From contig NZ_CP025803.1 in assembly GCF_003352065.1 (NCBI RefSeq), positions 3,389,574 to 3,453,573 on the forward strand: DNA of 64,000 nucleotides, read 5' to 3'. Positions 55,379 to 64,000 of this stretch are shown one piece after another. Source of the DNA: Sulfitobacter sp. SK011. Its GTDB lineage: Bacteria; Pseudomonadota; Alphaproteobacteria; Rhodobacterales; Rhodobacteraceae. The notes beneath the pieces are model-generated. The model made no database searches and had not been told where the DNA came from. It worked only from the letters and a program-made list of their open reading frames with translations. A program made the position numbers and the translations under genes. Numbering within the stretch: position 1 is the first letter of the stretch; every line of letters starts with the position of its first letter.

Positions 55379-56772
55379 GGTCTGACCTCCTTGCGCATGA
55401 ACATCTTCGGATCAATATCGATGCCAGCCACGACCAATTGATCAAAGCATTTCGGACGAATACCCGTTGGCAGAAAGTCTCCGAGAATAGTGCCGTCGGA
55501 AGATTTGCCGCGGCGCTTGTAGACAAAGATGTCCTGAAGCGTAATTGTGTCGTCTTCCATTCCCGTGATTTCTGAGACACTGATCACGCGGCGCGAGCCA
55601 TCGCTGAGGCGGCTCAGCTGAATGACAATATGAATGGCAGATGAAATCTGAGACCGAATTGTTTTGATTGGCAGATCGACACCAAGCATCGTCACCATCT
55701 GTTCAACCCGACTCAGCGCATCGCGTGCCGTATTGGCGTGCACGGTTGTCATCGATCCATCATGGCCTGTGTTCATGGCCTGCAACATGTCGAAACACTC
55801 TGCTCCCCTGACTTCACCCACGATGATGCGGTCAGGCCGCATCCGCAACGCATTGCGTACGAGGTCACGTTGCGAAATGACGCCTTGGCCTTCAGCGTTA
55901 GGGGGTCTGGTTTCCAGCCGGACAACATGTTCCTGCTGAAGCTGCAATTCTGCGGCATCCTCAATTGTTACGATGCGCTGACTTTCGTCGATAAAGGAGG
56001 ACACGGCGTTAAGCATCGTGGTTTTGCCAGAACCCGTGCCGCCAGAAATCAAGATGTTCAGCCGTGCTTCGACAAGCGCCTTTAAAAGTGAGGCCGCTTG
56101 GTCATCCAGCGCGTTTTGATCGACAAGCCGCTTCATTGTCAAAGGGTTGCGGGAAAATTTCCGGATCGACAGGGCAGGCCCGTCGACCGAACATGGCCGA
56201 ATGATTGCATTCACACGGCTGCCATCTTCGAGCCGCGCGTCCACCCATGGTTGGGATTCATCAATGCGCCGACCAACTTTAGTTACGATCTTATCGATAA
56301 TGCGTAGCAGATGCCGCTCATCGCGAAAGCGCGCCTTGGTGCGTTCTAGCAGTCCAAATCGTTCGACAAATACCTGATCGTAGGAATTGACAAGAATATC
56401 GTTGATGGAGGGGTCCGCCAGAAGGGGTTCCAATGGTCCCAATCCCATAACTTCATGCATCAATTCCTCAACCAGAGTGGAAAAGGCATCGGATCTCATA
56501 TGGACGCCTTCGACCTCAATCAGGTTCGATGCGAGAGCGGCAATCTGGCGTTTGAGTTCTGAGCGCTCCACCTTGTCAATAACAGAGAGATTAAGTCGAT
56601 CCAGAAGTGCTCCGTGGAGGCGACTTTTGAGTTCTAGGTGCCCCTGCAGATCGACATCAATCGGGTCTGTCTGCGCCCCGGCAACTTTTGGCGGTTCCAC
56701 CTGGGAATGCCGCTCCAGCTTGAGAACATTCGAATGTTTTTTCGATTGGCGCGATTTGTATTCGTTAAACAT
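55375..56772 (-). CDS. cpaF: Tad pilus secretion ATPase CpaF/TadA
   Basis: 465-residue hexameric type IV secretion-type ATPase powering Flp pilus assembly. Walker [10 protein letters not shown] at 244-252, Asp box/Walker B region [11 protein letters not shown] and [19 protein letters not shown], His box [15 protein letters not shown]. The ATG at 56772 ([13 protein letters not shown]) is chosen because the upstream extension is antisense-like and overlaps cpaE. It overlaps the cpaE gene end by 8 bases. Confidence 0.95.
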   Translation of the reverse strand: MFNEYKSRQSKKHSNVLKLERHSQVEPPKVAGAQTDPIDVDLQGHLELKSRLHGALLDRLNLSVIDKVERSELKRQIAALASNLIEVEGVHMRSDAFSTLVEELMHEVMGLGPLEPLLADPSINDILVNSYDQVFVERFGLLERTKARFRDERHLLRIIDKIVTKVGRRIDESQPWVDARLEDGSRVNAIIRPCSVDGPALSIRKFSRNPLTMKRLVDQNALDDQAASLLKALVEARLNILISGGTGSGKTTMLNAVSSFIDESQRIVTIEDAAELQLQQEHVVRLETRPPNAEGQGVISQRDLVRNALRMRPDRIIVGEVRGAECFDMLQAMNTGHDGSMTTVHANTARDALSRVEQMVTMLGVDLPIKTIRSQISSAIHIVIQLSRLSDGSRRVISVSEITGMEDDTITLQDIFVYKRRGKSSDGTILGDFLPTGIRPKCFDQLVVAGIDIDPKMFMRKEVRP

Positions 56773-58009
56773 GGCGATCCCCCTGGATTTCTTTTCTTTG
56801 GGATAGTTGGTCTGCAACCGACAGTGCTGATGCCAATTTCGATAGAGATTTACCCAAATCCGACTTTGGCTTGGCCCGTACAATTGGCTGCCCCAAATCC
56901 ACGGCATTGCGGGCCAATTTTGGATTGTCAGGCAACCAATGTGCAAATTTGGTTTTGAGAATTTTTTCCGCCTCGCGAATATGTTCCGACTTGAGTAGGG
57001 GCTTGCGCTCGCGATTGATCACGATTTCGACCGGCAGGCCCATGTTTCCCTCTTGGTAAAGGTCGATCAGGCGGCGTGCCTGCCGCACGCAAGGCACACT
57101 GGTATCGGTCGCCAAAACAAGGTGAGAGGCGCGTTTGATAACTGGTTCGATCCAGTCAACAACCGCCCGGGGCAAATCGACGATGATATAATCGTACTGC
57201 CGCTGTAAAATGTTGAGCATGTTCTCAACCAAATCAGGACGAACAGATTGCAAAGGAAGCACCGGCGCAGGTGCGCAAAGGACATCAAAACCCAACGAGT
57301 GGCTTTGCAATGCTGATGCAACAAATCGATCGTCTGGCTGTTCAACTGCTTCAATAAGCTGCAAAAAACCGCCGTTGTCCTCGAGATCAAGAAACACGTT
57401 TACGTCGCCAAACTGAAGATCGAAGTCCAGGAGGACAACACGGCTATTGGTGGCTTTGCGAAACATCGTCTTTTGTCCGCCGGCAAGAGTGCTGGCGAGG
57501 TTTGCAGCTATGGTTGTCGCACCCGCCCCGCCGCGGGCCTGCGTGACCGAGATCACTTTTCCCAGCGCCGCCGGACCATCATGCAAGATTTTCTCAGGTG
57601 TACGTCTGGCAATAATTTTTTCGTCGACAACCAATTTGATGCTTTCGCCATCAATTGAAAGCGGCAGGACTTCGTCAATTCCGATTTGCTGAAGCTGCCG
57701 GGCTTTTCCGATTGAGACGTCATTGCCAGTCAACGCCAGAAAGATCGTGTCTCCCTTGCCCTTCTTCAGCAATTCTTCCAGCGCGTGCACTTCGTTTACG
57801 TCATCCGGATCAGTCTCGAAAATGACCACGTCATGATCAAACACAAGGCTGCTTGCACGGCCGTTCATGGATGTGAACGTCTCATTTTCGCGGGTGACCG
57901 TGTTGTAGTCATCTGGCGCGAATACATCGCTGATTACTTGCGAAAAGGAGTCCCGATCCGACACGATCATGATTGATCGGGAGTGCTGGGTGATGTGATG
58001 GCTGTTCAT
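56765..58009 (-). CDS. cpaE: Tad pilus localisation ATPase CpaE/TadZ
   Basis: 414-residue protein with an N-terminal receiver-like domain (about 10-130) and a C-terminal MinD/ParA-like ATPase. The deviant Walker A reads RGGAGATT at 159-166: the signature lysine of KGGxGKT is Arg and the P-loop lysine is replaced by Ala. Other ParA motifs remain (VVLLDFDLQFGD, DYIIVDLPRAV). TadZ/CpaE proteins set the polar site for the pilus. Overlaps tadE by one base. Confidence 0.9.
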   Translation of the reverse strand: MNSHHITQHSRSIMIVSDRDSFSQVISDVFAPDDYNTVTRENETFTSMNGRASSLVFDHDVVIFETDPDDVNEVHALEELLKKGKGDTIFLALTGNDVSIGKARQLQQIGIDEVLPLSIDGESIKLVVDEKIIARRTPEKILHDGPAALGKVISVTQARGGAGATTIAANLASTLAGGQKTMFRKATNSRVVLLDFDLQFGDVNVFLDLEDNGGFLQLIEAVEQPDDRFVASALQSHSLGFDVLCAPAPVLPLQSVRPDLVENMLNILQRQYDYIIVDLPRAVVDWIEPVIKRASHLVLATDTSVPCVRQARRLIDLYQEGNMGLPVEIVINRERKPLLKSEHIREAEKILKTKFAHWLPDNPKLARNAVDLGQPIVRAKPKSDLGKSLSKLASALSVADQLSQRKEIQGDRHV

Positions 58010-58653
58010 TATCCTGAGTCTCCTGCTGCAAGGTCTTCTGCCGGAAGCGAGACGCTGAAGTTGGAATAGCTGGCAGTTGAGGGTAGTGTGCTGTTTGTTG
58101 CGCCAGCGGCGTTGGCAAGGGCAGCCAGCGGCGAGGCGAACTGAAAATCATTCAAGGTCAACTCAATAGTGACCATGGGCGTATAGGGTCCACCGAGAAA
58201 CCCGAGATTTGAATCAAAGCTGTAGGAAAACTGCAGCATGTCGATGGTCGCGTTTGGCGGCAAAAGCGGGTTGACGCGGCCCCAGATTTCTGACGCTGTG
58301 GCGTTTGATGCGACACCAGAACACGACACCGTGGCGACACTGGCACAGGTACCTGCCACTGCGCTGCAAGATGTGCCAAAACTAGGTAGCGTATTGCCCC
58401 CCCTCTGATGGGTCTGGGGAACGCCAGTGCAAGCCGGTGGCCGCACGATGGCGGTCCGTGCCGCCAACTGAGCGGCGCTTTGCGCCATCACGCCGCTGTA
58501 AGACAACCGACCGAAGTCCAAGAGTGCGGCAAACAGGAACATGAACAGGGACACAACAATCGCAAATTCCACCAGGACTCCGCCTGTTTCGTCGTACAGA
58601 AACCTACGAAAGATCCCCACAGGGGTGCGCATATGATGCTGCACCGCCGTCAC
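58009..58653 (-). CDS. tadE: TadE-family pseudopilin
   Basis: 214-residue TadE-like protein starting with GTG in a GTGA overlap with the preceding gene. The N-terminal ETGGVLVEFAIVVSLFMFLFAALLDFGRL has the prepilin-like Gly followed by Glu-Phe at +5/+6 and a hydrophobic helix, so it should be cleaved by a Tad prepilin peptidase. The C-terminal domain has several cysteines. One of two adjacent TadE proteins. Confidence 0.85.
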   Translation of the reverse strand: MTAVQHHMRTPVGIFRRFLYDETGGVLVEFAIVVSLFMFLFAALLDFGRLSYSGVMAQSAAQLAARTAIVRPPACTGVPQTHQRGGNTLPSFGTSCSAVAGTCASVATVSCSGVASNATASEIWGRVNPLLPPNATIDMLQFSYSFDSNLGFLGGPYTPMVTIELTLNDFQFASPLAALANAAGATNSTLPSTASYSNFSVSLPAEDLAAGDSG

Positions 58654-59165
58654 TGGCCGAATATCCGCGAATTGTCAGCAACATCCGTCGTCACCGACGA
58701 AAGGCCATTGCCGAACAAGGCCATCACACCGCCCAATGGCAGTTGAATGGTGACATTGGCAGTGACATTTGCCACCGCTGCCGGGCTCACCCGGTAGGTG
58801 CCAGAGACGCAAGAATAGCTTGGGGTGACACTGTTGACAGTCACGCTTGAAGGGAACAAAGCGTTCCCGCCGATGTCTTCTACCACGATTTTGCGCAGCT
58901 TTGTGCCAAGGTGCGCGACGCTCGCTCCGCTGCTACAAATTGACGAAGGGGTGACGCGCGCCATGTACCGTCCGGCGTCGCGGACCCCAGCAATCACAGA
59001 CTGATAAGACCACATCAAACGCGAGGCTTCGACGGTAAGCGCCAAAAGCAGCAGCATGATTGGCAGGACAATGCCAAACTCGACAATGATCGCGCCATCC
59101 TGGTCATCGGCAAAGCGTCTGGCTGACTTGAACGAAAAAAGCTGCATGAGTTTGCCCTTCGTCAT
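58650..59165 (-). CDS. tadE: TadE-family pseudopilin
   Basis: 171-residue TadE-like protein. DGAIIVEFGIVLPIMLLLLALTVEASRL shows a cleavage Gly, Glu-Phe at +5/+6 and the single membrane helix. The ATG at 59165 overlaps the tadG stop (ATGA); a second ATG six codons in is possible. It likely acts with the second TadE and TadG in the periplasm. Confidence 0.87.
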   Translation of the reverse strand: MTKGKLMQLFSFKSARRFADDQDGAIIVEFGIVLPIMLLLLALTVEASRLMWSYQSVIAGVRDAGRYMARVTPSSICSSGASVAHLGTKLRKIVVEDIGGNALFPSSVTVNSVTPSYSCVSGTYRVSPAAVANVTANVTIQLPLGGVMALFGNGLSSVTTDVADNSRIFGQ

Positions 59166-60697
59166 CGGTACAACTGAACGACATCACGGAAGATGCCGCC
59201 AAAGCCGCCCGCACCGCCGCCCGCAACGTCAGGAAACCCCACAACTTCGCCGTAAATGTCGAAGCTGGGAGGTGAAGATGTGTCTGACCCGACCGGCTCC
59301 GTCAAGAAGACCGAAACGAACTGCGTCACAGGGACATTGCTGGTGGATCCCTTGATTGTGGTGGTTGAGCAATCAACACCCGCAGCATTGATCACACGAC
59401 GCGCAGGATTGGTCGACATCTGGGAGGAGCACATCGGCCGCCCTGTTTCAGGCAGTGACGGATCCAGAATTGCGTCAGAGTTTGGTGGGGAAAATGGGCT
59501 GGTGTTGCCGTAAGCAATCTCACGCAGGTACATGCCATATCGTGTGCCCGCATATAGAACATTTGATCCAGTCAATGCGGGAAGATGCGCGTCAGTGCCG
59601 ATGCCATCCGCGATACCGTCGGCCAGATCATGATTTGTATCGAGGTACCCGGGCCGGTCCCAGACGCCATTGCCAAACCGATTGCTCCCGCCGCAGGTGC
59701 CAGCGTCGATGCAAAGATCACGGCCAAGTGCCATTGTGGCAACGGTCGGTTCTTCGCTGCCCTGAATGCAGGCACTGCCTCCGTTAGGTTTGATCCCTTT
59801 GATCACATTGGGGGCCGGAGCAAAATCTGGGTTATTCTTCTCGCCATTCAGAACGGCGCGGAATATGTCGAACCGCACGTTGAACGCAGCATCGGTAATA
59901 CCTACCTTTTGGCCCGGCTCTGTGGTTAATCCGTTGGTCAGGACGCATTGGGTGATATTGCTTTGCGCGGCGATCAGACAAGCGAGCTTGTTACCGCCTT
60001 CGTCCGCGCAGACACCGGACGTATCTTGAAACGTCGCAAGATCGATGAACCCAAAGTTCCCGGGACCCCATGCAGACGAACCACCGCCACCACTACGTAG
60101 CAGAATCTGATCGCCGACGCCCAGCGTGTTTTCCCAATTTGGCGGCAGGCAAAACATAAGTGGAGAAATATCGCAGGCCGCCTGAGTATACCCGGCTGTG
60201 GCCTCGGCGCGCACATCGGTGGTGCCGAACCCATTGCCGCCCAACATCTTATTGAACGCTGATGCGAGGCTCATGTTCAGTGACTTCGGTGTAAGAACAA
60301 CCTGAACAAACCTGGCTCTGTTGCTCACGGTGGTCACATCAGCGCCAAGGGCTGCCAGATCGGAGGCAGGAAGCGCTGAGTGAAATATGAGCGAATAGTC
60401 CGTCGATCCCGAAAGCGTGCTTGAACCATTGGCGAATGTCTGGCTGTCGCTGATCATACTAGCGGCCGCATTGGTCGCACGGATGATTGCGTCATTCTTT
60501 CCGTCAAGCTCCCCTGCCGCGGCCAGTGCGACGTTGTCAGCGAATGCCTGAAGTTCGGACTGGGTGGAGCTTAGTCGCCCAACATCCAACGTAATGGCAA
60601 GAAAACCCAAAAGAACAGCCATTGACGAGCCCCAGAGGATGGCAACGGTGCCAGCCTCTTCTTTGCAGAATTGCGTTATGTAGGACCTGATGCGCAT
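59162..60697 (-). CDS. tadG: TadG-like pilus assembly protein
   Basis: 511-residue protein with the TadG N-terminal segment EEAGTVAILWGSSMAVLLGFLAITLDVGRL, a helical stretch with ALAAAGELDGKNDA, and a long periplasmic part with many cysteines. No clear MIDAS (DxSxS) motif of a von Willebrand A domain was seen, unlike many TadG proteins. The ATG at 60697 is chosen because the hydrophobic segment follows it at the usual distance. Confidence 0.82.
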   Translation of the reverse strand: MRIRSYITQFCKEEAGTVAILWGSSMAVLLGFLAITLDVGRLSSTQSELQAFADNVALAAAGELDGKNDAIIRATNAAASMISDSQTFANGSSTLSGSTDYSLIFHSALPASDLAALGADVTTVSNRARFVQVVLTPKSLNMSLASAFNKMLGGNGFGTTDVRAEATAGYTQAACDISPLMFCLPPNWENTLGVGDQILLRSGGGGSSAWGPGNFGFIDLATFQDTSGVCADEGGNKLACLIAAQSNITQCVLTNGLTTEPGQKVGITDAAFNVRFDIFRAVLNGEKNNPDFAPAPNVIKGIKPNGGSACIQGSEEPTVATMALGRDLCIDAGTCGGSNRFGNGVWDRPGYLDTNHDLADGIADGIGTDAHLPALTGSNVLYAGTRYGMYLREIAYGNTSPFSPPNSDAILDPSLPETGRPMCSSQMSTNPARRVINAAGVDCSTTTIKGSTSNVPVTQFVSVFLTEPVGSDTSSPPSFDIYGEVVGFPDVAGGGAGGFGGIFRDVVQLYR

Positions 60698-60705
60698 ATC
60701 TGCCC

Positions 60706-61731
60706 TTATTGTTCGATGGTTTGAGTGACGGTGATCGGCCGGATCGAAGGCACAGGCCGTGGCCGGGCAAGCGGCTTGAGATTGATCTCCACTTGGCGTG
60801 TGATCCCTTCCGCGGCGGGTTTGATTTGTTCTGTCAGTGCTGGCCAAGCCGAGCGATCTGGGTTTGCAAGCGGTTGATCGTCGGCCAATGTTTCTGGCAA
60901 AAGCACTGGGTCAATATCTGGAACTGTCCGTCTTATGCTGACCACTTCGGAGGCCGTTCCACGGCGAACTGTTATCGTGGGCTGAACCGAAACTTTTTCA
61001 ACTGGCCCCTCCTCCTGCAGCAAATCGCGCAGGCGCACCATTTCCATCGGCTTGTCTTCAACCCCTTCAAGCGTTCTTAGGGTTAGGCTCAGGATTCCGG
61101 CTCTTTGGGCAAGCGCCAGACGCTGACCTTGATCAGCAGAGATTTCAACTGTAATTGTGCGGGCGACTTCGGGCTCGTCTGTCAGTTCTTCAGATTGCTG
61201 ATCGACGCCAATGACACGAATGTTCTGCAAGATAGTGACCGCGCGCAAATCGAGAGATGCACCCTGAGTGAGCACAATATCAACGTAGTCACCCGGCGTG
61301 ACGAAGCCACCAACAGCAGTGACCGCATCAACTTTGATCGACATGGCGCGGGTGTTCTCACCCAATCTTTGCACCAGAGTAACTTTCTCACCGAATTGAG
61401 AAACTTTTGACGCAATCATAACCTCACCCGGAAAAAAGCGTCCTTTGGCCCTGCGGCGATCCACTTCTTGCGCCGGCACAAGTTGGGCGATGGTGGTGAA
61501 CGCGCCAGGCGGAAGCGCATCGCGTGGCCAAGCGTGCTTGGTGACGTGATGGGGCTCGATTATCTGACCAAATGCAATTTCGGTATGCGCGAGATAGATA
61601 TCCACAAGGTCCGTTTTTGCCCCTTGGGCGGCAGAATTTGGTGCGTCCAGAAGATATTCTTTTATGAAGAACACGGAACCAGCAGCAATCGCAATTCCGA
61701 AAACCGTTGTAATGATCGGCTTAACGCGCAT
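60706..61731 (-). CDS. cpaB: Flp pilus assembly protein CpaB/RcpC
   Basis: 341-residue periplasmic protein anchored by one N-terminal helix (IITTVFGIAIAAGSVFFIKEYLL). An SAF domain is seen around HTEIAFGQIIEPHHVTKHAWP, followed by the RcpC/CpaB core VDAVTAVGGFVTPGDYVDIVLTQ. In complete Tad systems it works with the outer-membrane secretin, which is absent here. The ATG at 61731 has GGAG six bases upstream; an in-frame TTG precedes it. Confidence 0.9.
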   Translation of the reverse strand: MRVKPIITTVFGIAIAAGSVFFIKEYLLDAPNSAAQGAKTDLVDIYLAHTEIAFGQIIEPHHVTKHAWPRDALPPGAFTTIAQLVPAQEVDRRRAKGRFFPGEVMIASKVSQFGEKVTLVQRLGENTRAMSIKVDAVTAVGGFVTPGDYVDIVLTQGASLDLRAVTILQNIRVIGVDQQSEELTDEPEVARTITVEISADQGQRLALAQRAGILSLTLRTLEGVEDKPMEMVRLRDLLQEEGPVEKVSVQPTITVRRGTASEVVSIRRTVPDIDPVLLPETLADDQPLANPDRSAWPALTEQIKPAAEGITRQVEINLKPLARPRPVPSIRPITVTQTIEQ

Positions 61732-61871
61732 CTCAGTCTCCAATGGTCGTTGTTCAAATATGAGTGCCCCGTTGGCACCTTATCGGCGGCAAAAATGCGG
61801 GGCGGGATTTCCTGCGCCGTGTGTATGGATCGCGGCGCAGGATTAGTTCGAAAAGGCCAAAGCCAACTGCA

Positions 61872-62048
61872 TTAGCAGGTTGCGCTACCCAAAGCAGTGC
61901 AGGCGCTAGTTACGTTGGAGTTTGTCGTTGTGCCAAGGTAGGTGAACGCACCCACCGCGATCGACGCAACAACCAGCAGTGCGAGGCCGTATTCAACAAT
62001 GGCCGCACCGCTTTCGTCCTTCGCGAACATTTTCAAGAAATTTGTCAT
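61872..62048 (-). CDS. flp: Flp-type major pilin
   Basis: 58-residue pilin too short for usual ORF cut-offs. The prepilin site is SG14 followed by AAIVEYGL, with Glu19-Tyr20 at +5/+6, the Flp signature. One hydrophobic helix (GLALLVVASIAVGAF) follows and the tail is Thr/Ser-rich with cysteines at 50 and 58. A GGGAG ribosome site stands 8 bases before ATG. Most upstream gene of the Tad locus; no prepilin peptidase gene is adjacent. Confidence 0.92.
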   Translation of the reverse strand: MTNFLKMFAKDESGAAIVEYGLALLVVASIAVGAFTYLGTTTNSNVTSACTALGSATC

Positions 62049-62578
62049 AATTTTACTCCCTTAAGGATTTGTTTACATATTTTGCGTTGGATCGGTTCCG
62101 CAGCTTGAGTCTGACGATCCTACGTCTGAGCTCACAAATGAGGTTAAGGCACTGCACCGCACTCACACATCCGTCAGATGTAGCGAACTTTCACCTTTAG
62201 ATTGATTCCGGAGCAATATTTATTAGTAATTCGGGAATAAATTGAGAAATTAAAATAGAAATGGTCTATAAAACGAATCACTTTATCAGATGAATTTTGT
62301 CTTATTTGTGTCGTTACTGAGATAAAATTGAGGTTCTGCCAAATAGTTGAATTCTTCATTCCGAAATCACTTAATGAGTTCGAAACCTCAATAAACGCGC
62401 AAAATAGTTACCACTTGGGATAGAAATTCGCGCAGCAGCGCAAACTTCTATTCTCCGGAACTGCCACAATTCGGAAAAAAAAGTTGCAAACTCAGATTTG
62501 TCCACAGACAGTTACTGTCACGGCGGGGGCTGTACCTTTGGCTATTATTTGAGAGCCAGAGTTGTGAAAGAGTTTGTT
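62049..62578. other. 530-bp A+T-rich divergent control region between flp and a LuxR-type gene
   Basis: No gene-like frame. The stretch is markedly richer in A+T than the rest of the window (for example 62205-62360), which fits a promoter and regulator-binding region for both directions, or horizontally acquired DNA. No clear palindrome of more than about 12 bp was identified by eye. Confidence 0.6.
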
Positions 62579-63391
62579 ATGAGTACCAGGTTGTTAAGGA
62601 ATCAGATTGATTCCAAGAGTTTTTCGATTATCGCAGACTGGGCGTATGCCTTGAATGAAAATGGCGAAATTACAGATGTTCTCGGCCGCATCGCAATGTT
62701 GGTTCATGCAGAGGCGGTGATGATTGTTCGCATTTCCAACGTTGAACAAAGATCACGGATCGTTGGGCATTTTGGAATGCAAACCGGAAAAATTTGGCCG
62801 CCCACGCCCCGAACATTCGCTGGTTTGGTTATTGGCGCGTTTATCAACACTGCCAAAGTTGGATCGATCTGGAAACTGACAGAGTCCAATCCGTTCGAAT
62901 TTGCGGGAACTTCCGCTGACGCCGTGGACATTCCTGCTGGGATTGCCGAGGTCATCGCAAGCCCGCTAGAATCGGTGCGCGGGCATATTGATCTCATCGA
63001 ATTTCATTTCAAGCATCGCCCTGCTGAGCATAATCTAAATCTGCTCATCATGCTGTTGGGCACGCTTGCTGTTGCTTGGGGCAGGCGGACACCTGCCTTG
63101 GTGGCAAAGAAACTCTCGCAAAGCCAGAGGGCTTCTATTAGCAGAGTTACGGATGACAGCCGATGCACTATCCTTGATTGTGATAACCCAGCACGGCTTA
63201 GCAGATCTGAATTTCGGGTATGTTCATTGCTGAAAGAGGGGATGACGGTCAGCGTGATATCTGAATCACTCTCAGTCAGACCTGCAACCGTACGCTCCCA
63301 CCTGAGTTCCGTTTTTTCAAAAACCGGCATGTCTGGCCAGGTTGAGCTGTTGCATGAGTTGAACAGAACGCCTAAGCGGACCATGAATTAG
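62579..63391 (+). CDS. LuxR-type helix-turn-helix transcriptional regulator
   Basis: 270-residue regulator. Residues ~203-262 form a LuxR/GerE DNA-binding domain: LSRSEFRVCSLLKEGMTVSVISESLSV followed by RPATVRSHLSSVFSKTGM. The N-terminal ~190 residues look like an alpha/beta sensor but lack a recognised autoinducer or receiver motif. The ATG at 62579 is preferred to an upstream TTG. It is divergent from flp and is the natural candidate to control the Tad operon. Low G+C like its neighbours. Confidence 0.82.
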   Translation: MSTRLLRNQIDSKSFSIIADWAYALNENGEITDVLGRIAMLVHAEAVMIVRISNVEQRSRIVGHFGMQTGKIWPPTPRTFAGLVIGAFINTAKVGSIWKLTESNPFEFAGTSADAVDIPAGIAEVIASPLESVRGHIDLIEFHFKHRPAEHNLNLLIMLLGTLAVAWGRRTPALVAKKLSQSQRASISRVTDDSRCTILDCDNPARLSRSEFRVCSLLKEGMTVSVISESLSVRPATVRSHLSSVFSKTGMSGQVELLHELNRTPKRTMN

Positions 63392-63851
63392 GCTGATAGC
63401 TCCTGCCGCCCCGATCAGGGTCGAGGTTCGGCTTGTCACGTGCTTCTGACCTTGCTCATAATCATGCGGCACCGTAGATGAATGGCCGCTCTGAAGAAGC
63501 TGCGCTGTGGAGACGGGCGCAACGGTGGATGTCTCATTTTGGCGAATTTTAGACAATCCAATAACCGGTATGAGCAGTTAGCGGTCACCCGTGCGTCGTG
63601 AAGCATAGTGCAGATTAGGCTCAGAGCGGACTTGAGGCGGTGCGGCACTTGCCTTTGTGCCCGGTGGTGTAAGTCGACGTGGCGACCGGCCCAAAGGAGA
63701 CATCTAGCGGGCACTCATGATGCAGCGGTCGCAGCCCGCTTTGCGGTCATTCGCTGCGGATGCAAAGTCAGACCGACAACGAACTGGGAGTCTGCGGACT
63801 TTCCGGGCCATCAACGGACGTACATGAATGACGGCACTAAAGCGATGTGCC
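63392..63851. other. 460-bp region without a convincing gene
   Basis: Frames on both strands lack ribosome sites and domains. The segment 63718-63830 has a patchwork look (CGCAGCCCGCTTTGCGGTCATTC, seen as short direct and inverted bits), like the degraded intergenic repeats common in roseobacters; a similar short piece lies near 53370. No RNA gene was seen. Confidence 0.45.
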
Positions 63852-64000
63852 TTAGAATTTGCCGTTATCATTCTTCCATTCCTCGCGCGGTGCGATTGTC
63901 TCAGTCGTGTCCCAATGCTCAACAATCTTTCCATTTTCAACGCGAAACAAATCATAAAAGGCTGTGTGAACGCCTTTTATATTACCTTCACTTGCGCAAA
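63852..64000 (-). CDS. SnoaL-like / NTF2-family protein (5' end cut by window edge)
   Basis: Only the last 48 codons are inside the window, ending at TAA 63852-63854. The tail AFYDLFRVENGKIVEHWD followed by PREEWKNDNGKF is characteristic of SnoaL-like (nuclear transport factor 2 fold) proteins. Such proteins are small cone-shaped dimers, often of unknown function, sometimes polyketide cyclases or hydrolases. Confidence 0.75.
   Translation of the reverse strand, partial: CASEGNIKGVHTAFYDLFRVENGKIVEHWDTTETIAPREEWKNDNGKF

Noticed and set aside
63704..63955. 83-codon minus-strand frame near the right edge
   Set aside because: It overlaps the SnoaL-like gene end in another frame and has no motif; the SnoaL tail is clearly the coding frame.
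1..64000. CRISPR arrays, rRNA genes, complete insertion sequences, prophage
   Set aside because: No regular direct-repeat/spacer pattern, rRNA motif, IS with terminal repeats, or phage structural gene was found; the only mobile-type gene is the RAYT.

Overview
The window looks like chromosomal DNA of an alphaproteobacterium, most likely a marine Rhodobacterales (roseobacter-group) member. The pointers are a moderately high GC content, the linkage murA - DUF2948 - hisD - UPF0262 - low-molecular-weight phosphatase, several binding-protein-dependent ABC importers, a pim-like acyl-CoA operon and a Tad/Flp pilus locus. Species cannot be named from sequence alone. The left edge cuts a murQ-like gene and the right edge cuts a SnoaL-like gene.

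Layout. (1) 1-6054, plus strand: an amino-sugar-type import operon with a MurQ-like etherase, sugar-binding protein, two permeases, a Gfo/Idh/MocA oxidoreductase and an ATPase. (2) 6061-10912: HisC-like and class IV aminotransferases, an MmgE/PrpD protein, and a DUF2945 - topoisomerase IB pair. (3) 11038-16029: a 1067-residue fusion with the architecture of the self-sufficient catabolic reductive dehalogenases (BhbA/NpRdhA type), translationally coupled to a nucleotide-sugar epimerase and followed by rpe. (4) 16313-22338, minus strand: a beta-oxidation operon laid out like pimFBCD. (5) 22465-32299: a methyltransferase, a four-gene peptide-type ABC importer, a Tat-exported metallo-hydrolase and a large MscS channel.

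(6) 32498-38957, plus strand: an internally deleted nucleotide-sugar dehydrogenase remnant, then a six-gene operon of four glycosyltransferases, a histidine phosphatase and a polysaccharide deacetylase with mostly overlapping stop/start codons; its product is unknown. (7) 38954-45758: BKACE and PhnA-like genes, a cluster of DnaA-box-like sites, a RAYT transposase with REP palindromes, lepA, a porin with a 14-bp palindrome upstream, and a lipoprotein. (8) 45778-50304: the murA/hisD housekeeping cluster, a 59-codon gene coupled to murA, and tRNA-Thr(GGT) with a clear promoter. (9) 51084-52795: MltB-type transglycosylase and CreA.

(10) 53408-63391: a Tad pilus locus (flp, cpaB, tadG, two tadE, cpaE, cpaF, tadB, tadC on the minus strand), visibly poorer in GC than its surroundings, with a divergent LuxR-type regulator. 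No secretin, CpaD, TPR protein or prepilin peptidase gene is present, so those parts must be elsewhere if the pilus works. The most striking items are the fused reductive dehalogenase, the RAYT/REP element, the uncharacterised glycan operon with the dehydrogenase relic, and the incomplete Tad locus.
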